Part shown: positions 58,101-64,000 of the stretch, one piece after another | Layout: each line of letters begins with the position of its first letter | How positions within the stretch are numbered: the stretch's first letter is position 1 | Assembly (NCBI GenBank): GCA_950022655.1 | Contig: OX465579.1 | Coordinates: 13,677,088-13,741,087, forward strand | Origin: Alentia gelatinosa | Lineage: Eukaryota; Annelida; Polychaeta; Phyllodocida; Polynoidae | Length of the DNA: 64,000 nucleotides | Direction of reading: 5' to 3' | Made by a program: the position numbers and the translations under genes | Notes under the pieces: model-generated | What the model was told of the DNA's origin: nothing | Database searches by the model: none | The model's input: the letters and a program-made list of their open reading frames with translations, nothing else

Positions 58101-58395
58101 GAGAAATTTTGACAGTTGCAGAGGCGGGTGGATTACATGGTTCAACGCAGCACACGTGGCGCCGCTCCAGAAAAAACACGCATAAAGACCGCTAAACGAC
58201 GCTTAATTGTGCTCGAGGAGTTTAAGTACATTTATGGGCAAATGTTAATAAATAACGATAACAGTGCTTAAGTACCTAAGTGGAGTGAACTGAATCTTAT
58301 CAGGACACATACAAGCATGACCTGATTCATATCACCTACGCCGAATGTCCTGTATGGATACTAGTTATCACATAGTTATGTGCTTTGTAGGATTA
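58101..58395. other. Intergenic, no gene
   Basis: Nothing was recognised. Confidence 0.3.
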
Positions 58396-58677
58396 GGCCT
58401 GGCGTCCACCTACTACGATGGAAATTTAGCCCTACCGATATGGCACCGATACAGAAAGCAAATATCGGAGACATATCGGGAAGGTGCAAAATCGTAGACA
58501 TCTGTCTAGACATGCCAATCCACTACGCATTGTATGGGGTTTTTATTGGTGTCTAATCGCAGAAACGTGGTAAACTGCCCCGATATTAGGTGACCTTCCG
58601 ACGCGATTTTGATTTTTTATCGGGAGGTGCATCGTAGACCGTAACGGAGCCATATCGTAGTAGGTGGACGCATGGCC
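58396..58677 (-). mobile_element. PIF/Harbinger-like MITE, copy I (282 bp)
   Basis: It starts GGCCTGGCGTCCACC and ends GGACGCATGGCC, flanked by TTA (58393-58395) and TTA (58678-58680), an exact TWA duplication. Confidence 0.92.
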
Positions 58678-58866
58678 TTAGTTTCTTTGCTACTAGTGGC
58701 TATGTATGGATACAAATGAATAAGACACGGAAATTATTGCATAAAGAAGACTACATATCTGAATTAGGTATATAGTTTATCTAATGGAAGGGAGAGCCTC
58801 TGGTTGTGAGATTACGTATACTACTATTTTCTATCAGGTTCTTTTCTATATTTTCTTAATGTTTAG
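58678..58866. other. AT-rich intergenic
   Basis: Nothing was recognised. Confidence 0.3.
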
Positions 58867-58964
58867 GGTCAGAACTTTTATCCCATAGAGTTTGAATCGC
58901 GTAATAATTCCCAAGGCGAAGCCACATGTATTACGTATGGATTCAAATGAGATGGGATCTGACC
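58867..58964. repeat. Hairpin element H14 with GCGAAGC loop core
   Basis: The arms are GGTCAGA with TCTGACC, ATCCCAT with ATGGGAT, TTTGAATC with GATTCAAA, and CGTAATA (58900-58906) with TATTACG (58929-58935). The centre is AAGGCGAAGCCAC (58913-58925). Confidence 0.85.
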
Positions 58965-59247
58965 ACAAACTAGAATAGGTCTCTCAATCTATCTCACCCT
59001 TCACATTGACTAATGGGCTATCTTTTGTGACATAAACCCCATTGAATATTTTTCCTAATACTCCATGGGTATTGGATACGAGTTCCCAATGTTGAGTACA
59101 TGGGGAAAAGATACCATGTGTGAGATAAGTATGGTATAACAACATAAGAAAAGTATGATGAGTATGATACTTTATCCCCTCTACCACATCGAGCACTACC
59201 ACCAGCCCTAATCCTGTACATTCATCGCACGATGGTATGTCATTTAA
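58965..59247. other. AT-rich intergenic
   Basis: Nothing was recognised. Confidence 0.3.
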
Positions 59248-59768
59248 AGGCATATCGGACAATTTGGCTCGAAAATTAAAACCCATGTCAATATCCTGAA
59301 AATTTTATATGATGATCTCCAAGTGTTGTGGAACACAAATGTAACTTAAAAATCGGGGATCACCGAGCTAGTTTTTTATTTATAGATCATTATTATGATT
59401 TTATTTCAGAATACATAGAAATTCTAAAAAGTATTTTTATCACATAATAAAACCCATGTCATTTTCCTCAAACTTTCACAGAATATAGTATATATGTAGC
59501 ACTTCTAATTTAGGTTTTAAAAAATCATAGATCACCGTCCTTGTCTTTATAAGAATTAAAGAAAACCATATTTTTCAGTACATTTTCTATGTAAATCAAA
59601 CACATGTAAATTGGTCTATTTTACCCATCAAAGTTGGATAAACGTGACAAAATGTTAAATATACTCATATATAATTAGAATGAATCCCAAACATACCATT
59701 GTTGACTGATATTTGACATTATTTAAAAAATCACCAGGTGGCGCCACTGTGGATTGTAGGATATGCCT
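59248..59768 (+). mobile_element. TTAA-target element, copy 2 (521 bp)
   Basis: It starts AGGCATATCGGACAATTTGG and ends GATTGTAGGATATGCCT, flanked by TTAA (59244-59247 and 59769-59772). It is inverted relative to copy 1. CACCAGGTGGCGC (59732-59744) repeats the CTCF-like core of copy 1 exactly. No transposase is encoded. Confidence 0.9.
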
Positions 59769-60839
59769 TTAATGGTATTCTTTGATTTACATAAGAATTT
59801 TCCCAAGAACCACCGCAGACATATACATCTCCCATTCCAGCCTTCCTAGTAGCCTGAAGTATACCGTTTTTCTATATTTTTAAGGACCTGTATTAACCCA
59901 GGAGACAGTCGGGTGGCGGTTAGAGGTCGAGTGGGACGTATCAGAAGACAAACCAGGTCCCCATGCCCCCATGGATCAATGGTCAGACTGTAGCGGCGCA
60001 TTGCTCAATGAAATACTCACAATCAATACCCAGCCCGTGCTGTTATTACTCCACCCACTGGCCTGCCGATTGCCTCCCCGCTTTGATATGCCTATCAGCC
60101 CCCAGCCTCCACCTCCTCCTGCGCCTCCACCACCACCTCCTCCTCCTCCTAGCCCAGGCCTATCTTACTTTTTGATCCCGGGTTAGGCACACTCACGGAT
60201 GAGCACAGGCAATGCCCAGACTCGCGACACGCCGATGGGCAGAGCGACGGGGTTTCTTTGTAGGGGGCGCGGCGAAAGGGAAAACCCCTTATTAAATGCC
60301 GAGAAGGTTGGCTTTTCCGCGGCTGTCTGCCTGCCTGCCTGCCTGCTCAGGGGTAGGGTATTGTAGTCTGGGATGGAAAGTAAGAGGAGGAGGAGGAGGA
60401 GGAGGGGTAAGGCCTATCTCTGCAATCGCAATCATTCCTCCGCTCTTTGTTGGCAATGATCAGAAGGAAATTAGCCAGGCAGGAGGAGGAGGAGGATGAG
60501 GAGGGAGAGGAGTGGAGGAGTTGTGGGGGTGTGTTTAGGTGTGTCTGAAGAGGCCCGACTCCGCTGGGACGGGCGTTAAGATTGGTCAGCCGTGTGGCAT
60601 TGGTGCGCAGCCGAGTGTGGCGCCGTGTCGCGGCCTGTCATTGGCTGCTCTCTGGGCGCGCCTCAAGTTGCCAGCCGCTGCTGCTGCTGCTGCTGCTGCT
60701 GCTGCGGGGGTGAGTACTGCAGGGCAGGCGGAATGACTAAACCCTCGCGGTTTTGAGGAAAGGAGCTTGCACTTGGCAACCCCACCAGTCTCCTCTCCAC
60801 TCTTCTCAGGGTCCCGAACCTCCGGCTCCAGCCACAGCA
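59769..60839. other. Upstream flank of the bHLH gene with trinucleotide runs
   Basis: (CTCCAC)n-like and CCTCCT runs lie at 60105-60152, (GGA)n at 60384-60405 and 60482-60510, and (GCT)n at 60676-60704. The low-complexity frames (alanine, glutamine, proline runs) on both strands are judged non-coding, though an upstream exon cannot be excluded. Confidence 0.4.
60676..60704 (+). repeat. (GCT)n trinucleotide repeat
   Basis: About nine GCT units lie ~140 bp before the promoter motifs. It reads as poly-Ala on + and poly-Gln or poly-Ala on -, but no coding gene is supported here. Confidence 0.93.
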
Positions 60840-61030
60840 TCGTCTGCGCATGCGTCGTGAGCCTCGGCGCTGGTCACGTGGACATATGTAATTAGGCAGC
60901 GTCTCGTCAGATGGGGCGACATTCGAGGAGTGACGTCGGGAGTCTTGACTAATCTGCGCGCGGCCGTTTTAACCAATAACCGGCGTATCGTCCGTCACCC
61001 AGCCCAAGTCACGCTTCACGGGTGATTATT
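60840..61030 (+). promoter_or_regulatory. Probable CpG-type promoter of the bHLH gene
   Basis: No TATA box was seen. Motifs in order are NRF1-like TGCGCATGCG (60845-60854), CACGTG (60875-60880), CATATG (60883-60888), CRE-like TGACGTCG (60931-60938) and CCAAT (60973-60977). CpG-rich DNA continues into the coding region. The transcription start is not determined. CATATG is the core preferred by BHLHE22/OLIG-type proteins, so autoregulation is possible. Confidence 0.5.
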
Positions 61031-61745
61031 GCACCACTGCTGTTGTGTTGTGTGAGGTTGTGCCCCCTCCCACACTCCCACCCACCCACCCACCCGCCCG
61101 CACACCCTCCCTCCCACCCGCCCGCCCCTACCACTTCTGGACCGATCAACCATCTCTACGAGGAACACCCCCGTCAAGCACCCAGTGGCTAAGCAGCGGC
61201 CGCGGAGGACGGAAGGAGGAGGCGGAGGAGGAGGAGGAGGAGAAAAGTTTGCTGGTTTGTAACATCGACGTCCGGTATGATAGGCGGGCGTACAGGGCGG
61301 AGTCGGAGGCTGGGGCGGTGAGAAGACGACGACTTCTAGACGACTTCCCCTGGAGCTGACACCTGAGTGAGGTCACTACAGTGGAGGAACCGAGGTTTCC
61401 CTGGAGTAAGCGCCACTGCAGTGTGATATTAATAATAACCACCACTACACGGACTCTTATACACGGTGAGATTCATTCAGCCTGACACGTTGCAGCATTG
61501 AGTGAGTGAGTTGTTTCTACTATAGGACGAGGCCAGGGTACATGAGGGCGAGGGTGCAGACTCAAGAAGGGGGTACGGGTAAAAGTCTCCACCCCCGTCG
61601 CCACTGAGTGAGAGGGTATTATTATTATTATTATTATTTATAATATTACCAACGCGTGCTAGCCAGTCACTTGCTGGCAACGATACCCCACATCCCCTGG
61701 TCGTCTCATTGACGGTGTGGTCGCCGCCCCGCCCCGTTCTGCCCC
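61031..61745 (+). other. Probable 5' untranslated leader of the bHLH gene
   Basis: GC-rich, with C-rich, GGA and (TTA)n runs (61616-61637) and no competing coding gene. ACGGTGAG at 61463-61470 resembles a splice donor, so a leader intron is possible; the acceptor is unclear. Confidence 0.4.
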
Positions 61746-62723
61746 ATGGACGCCCGCCTGCACCCCGCCGGAGGGGCCCTCATGGCCCGGCCTCCTCCAG
61801 GGTTGGACCCTACGCACCTCCAGCCGCACGGCATGCCGCTCAACTTCGCGATCCGCCCGTCCGATTTGATGGTAGGCGGAGGGGGTTCGCTGCCCCTGTT
61901 GGACATGGGGATGGGGATGGGCAGCCGGGCCCTCTCCACCCACAATATGAATAACAGTAGTAATAATAACAACAACAACAACAACAATAATAACAACAGC
62001 AGTGGTAGCTGTCGGGATAGCGCCGAGGAGATCGACGTGGAGGAGGACTCGTGCCCGTACCCGGAGGAGGGCATGCCGGTGCCAGGCCCCGGGATGCCCG
62101 GCGGGGACGGCGGGCACCTACCGCCCTCCCAGGACGCCTCCAGACGCGGCCCGGACGGCGAAACCGGCGCCAGTCACAGCTCCAGCGACGAGAGCTGCGG
62201 CAGTACGGCGGGTGGAGGCCGCTTGGACCTCTCCGACCCCGGCAGCCTACACCACCACCACCACCACCACCTCCTGGGCCTCAACTACGAGGGCAAGGAC
62301 CTAGGCGGCAAGACCGCCAAAATGGGCCGGCCTAACAAGAAAGGCGAAGGTAAGGCGGTTAGATTGTCGATCAACGCTCGCGAAAGACGTAGGATGCACG
62401 ATCTGAATGACGCACTGGATGAGCTGCGTTCAGTGATCCCGTACGCGCATAGTCCGTCCGTGCGCAAACTCTCCAAGATAGCTACTCTACTCCTGGCCAA
62501 GAACTACATCCTCATGCAGGCCAACGCACTGGAGGAGATGCGGCGGCTCATCACGTATATGAAGCAGACCACCCCGGCGCCGCCCCCGGTGTACGAGGCG
62601 TTCGGCCCGTACTCCCGCCAGCTGCCGCCCGCCGCCGCCGCCACCAGCACGGCCGAGAAGTGCGCCCCGCTCTACCCGCCGTCGGCCGGCTCCCCGAACT
62701 GCAAGCACTGCGACAAGGTATGA
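61746..62723 (+). CDS. BHLHE22: BHLHE22/BHLHE23-like bHLH transcription factor (Beta3/Oli group)
   Basis: A 325-residue nuclear transcription factor. The bHLH domain spans about residues 206-262: basic region [13 protein letters not shown] (E213 is the E-box-reading Glu, R214-R216 the basic contacts), helix 1 [10 protein letters not shown], loop [12 protein letters not shown], helix 2 [20 protein letters not shown]. The '[25 protein letters not shown]' pattern, written here in parts as I-P-Y-A-H and S-P-S-V-R-K, is diagnostic of the BHLHE22/23 group rather than OLIG or NeuroD. Other regions are Gly/Pro/Met-rich (1-66), poly-Asn (73-84), an acidic stretch (94-108) and seven His (169-175). The tail KCAPLYPP...CKHCDKV resembles the family's KCA...CKxC ending. 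The ATG at 61746 has CCCCATGG context. Vertebrate members act mostly as repressors in neuronal differentiation; that role is inferred here. AAG|GTATGA at the stop is a good donor, so a few terminal codons could come from another exon. BHLHE22 versus BHLHE23 cannot be separated. Confidence 0.95.
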   Translation: MDARLHPAGGALMARPPPGLDPTHLQPHGMPLNFAIRPSDLMVGGGGSLPLLDMGMGMGSRALSTHNMNNSSNNNNNNNNNNNNSSGSCRDSAEEIDVEEDSCPYPEEGMPVPGPGMPGGDGGHLPPSQDASRRGPDGETGASHSSSDESCGSTAGGGRLDLSDPGSLHHHHHHHLLGLNYEGKDLGGKTAKMGRPNKKGEGKAVRLSINARERRRMHDLNDALDELRSVIPYAHSPSVRKLSKIATLLLAKNYILMQANALEEMRRLITYMKQTTPAPPPVYEAFGPYSRQLPPAAAATSTAEKCAPLYPPSAGSPNCKHCDKV

Positions 62724-64000
62724 CCAGACTTTACACGCTCACCTACGTAAAACAAACTTTAACCCATACGACGAACGGCGCTCCAAACCCCCAACCCATG
62801 CTGAGATGTATACCTTTATACTATACACAACAACAACAACAACAACACCGGCCATCTTCTAAGCGTGTGGCCCTCACCGCCCGCCATGTTGATAGTGTGT
62901 GTGTGGGGGGAGAAAAGTGACCTGATCAAAAGCTCAACAGTCTACTACTTACTCCTCCTACACAAGAGTACGTGTATACATACATACGCGGCGCCCAGGT
63001 GTGAGTTGGGTATACCGGGCCTGGGGCCAGTGGGTCCCGCTAGGAATACCCGCCGCCGCCGCCGCCGGGGGGGCTGGATGGGTGCAAGGGGCGTGTGAAG
63101 GTGGTCCTACCCGTGTGCATCTGCTGCTTCTCGCCTACGGTGGTGATCTCAGGTGACAGGATCTTGATCCAAGGTCCCGTTGAAATAATCTGAAATAATT
63201 GAAAAGAAAGAAAAAAAACAAGAGACAAATCAAGATCCATGCAGGCGAGCGAGCGACAAACGAGGACGGAAGGATTATGCATATTTAATCGTCTTGGCGA
63301 GCGTCGAGCGTGATCCAAAACTCAAAACGCTCGACACAATTGATTTACAAATCGACACATTTTAATAGAATGGTGGTTCTTATTACAGTAGCTTAATACT
63401 CTATCGCATAGTATGGGTGCCCGAGACTGATATATATAGATATATATGCGGTTGATTCATTGGGTTAAGCAATACTGAGTCTATGTGTAACATCTGAGGA
63501 CACAATCCGGTTATATGTAGAAGCTACATGACCAAAGATACCTGTGGCATACATTGGTGTCCCACAGGGCTGGCAGATAGTCCCCATTAGGGAAGCCACG
63601 TGTCACGGCAAGGTCGGCTTCCTGTACTTATTGAGTGCCTCTGATTGAATGAACAACCCGAACTACGTTCCACAATCACATCTTGTTCCTGCTGCTGTTG
63701 TGGTATGAGAGTGCACACTCTATAGATGATCGAGAGAACAGGACATCAGACAATCATATAAAGAAAAAATATGTAAAGATTCCACACGTGAATATATACT
63801 TATTTATTTACATATGTTATGGAGATGTAAATGCTGTAATCAGTTAACAAGGTCATAGAGATGTGCCACAGACAAGAGACTGACTGACTATACCTCGGCT
63901 CCTATGTGAGTTAATTGAGTCAGGCCTGTAGCCACAGTCCAGCGTTATATCATTGGTTTTAGGAGACACTTTGAGAGATTTGTTTTATTACTCTGGAAAT
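62724..64000 (+). other. 3' flank or intron of the bHLH gene
   Basis: No second bHLH exon or other gene was recognised. It contains (ACA)n near 62828, (GCC)n at about 63045-63066 and AT-rich DNA beyond 63350. I saw no clear AATAAA on the plus strand, so the transcript end is not located. Confidence 0.4.

Noticed and set aside
60586..60851. Polyalanine or polyglutamine protein upstream of the bHLH gene
   Set aside because: It depends on the (GCT)n repeat; the flanks lack family resemblance and lie within promoter-type DNA.
61659..62708. Minus-strand and +1/+2 frames overlapping the bHLH gene
   Set aside because: They are shadows of the GC-rich bHLH coding sequence.

Overview
This is a eukaryotic, almost certainly metazoan, window: one recognisable protein-coding gene sits at the right-hand end, and about 57 kb of AT-rich, repeat-dense, apparently gene-free DNA lies to its left. 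The gene (61746-62723, +) encodes a BHLHE22/BHLHE23-type (Beta3/Oli group) basic helix-loop-helix transcription factor. A single BHLHE22/23-like gene, tRNA-derived SINEs ending in a 'ctggacgtta' type tail, and telomere-like CCCTAA repeats fit an invertebrate bilaterian. A lophotrochozoan such as a mollusc is my best guess, but the sequence does not prove it.

Left and middle (1-57 kb). Nearly all recognisable structure is transposable-element or tandem-repeat DNA. (i) Nine copies of a ~282-bp MITE with TIR GGCCCGGCGTCCACC and 3-bp TTA/TAA duplications (PIF/Harbinger-like). (ii) Four copies of an element with 14/17-matched hairpin-forming ends (TAGACT...), a 9-bp target duplication and an internal 46-bp minisatellite of about 9 to 28 units. 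(iii) A TTAA-flanked element whose end carries a consensus CTCF-like core. (iv) A CACTCTCC-ended element with 9-bp duplications. (v) A family of near-perfect hairpins, seven with a central loop core of the GCrNAGC type, five of them beside a unit bounded by inverted TATCCTACCC. (vi) A tRNA-derived SINE with a nested MITE, a solo LTR, and 10-, 19-, 34- and 73-bp tandem arrays. The long reading frames over the 46-bp and 34-bp arrays are consequences of the repeat period, not genes.

Between the repeats are GC-richer, non-repetitive islets (about 15.9-16.4, 24.0-24.3, 27.7-27.9, 35.1-35.5, 38.4-38.7, 42.6-43.0, 46.4-46.9 and 52.9-53.3 kb). Because a developmental transcription factor lies downstream, they are candidate distal regulatory elements. 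Two stretches (13.9-14.3 and 15.9-16.5 kb) are dense in nuclear-receptor half-sites and include an exact DR5 arrangement. At 57.6-58.1 kb (minus strand) an open frame with protein-like composition may be an exon of an unrecognised gene.

Right end (60-64 kb). A CpG-rich promoter region with NRF1, E-box, CRE-like and CCAAT motifs precedes a GC-rich leader and the bHLH coding sequence. The frame ends in a family-like CKxC tail, but its stop codon overlaps a good splice-donor sequence. The region after it holds no recognised gene.
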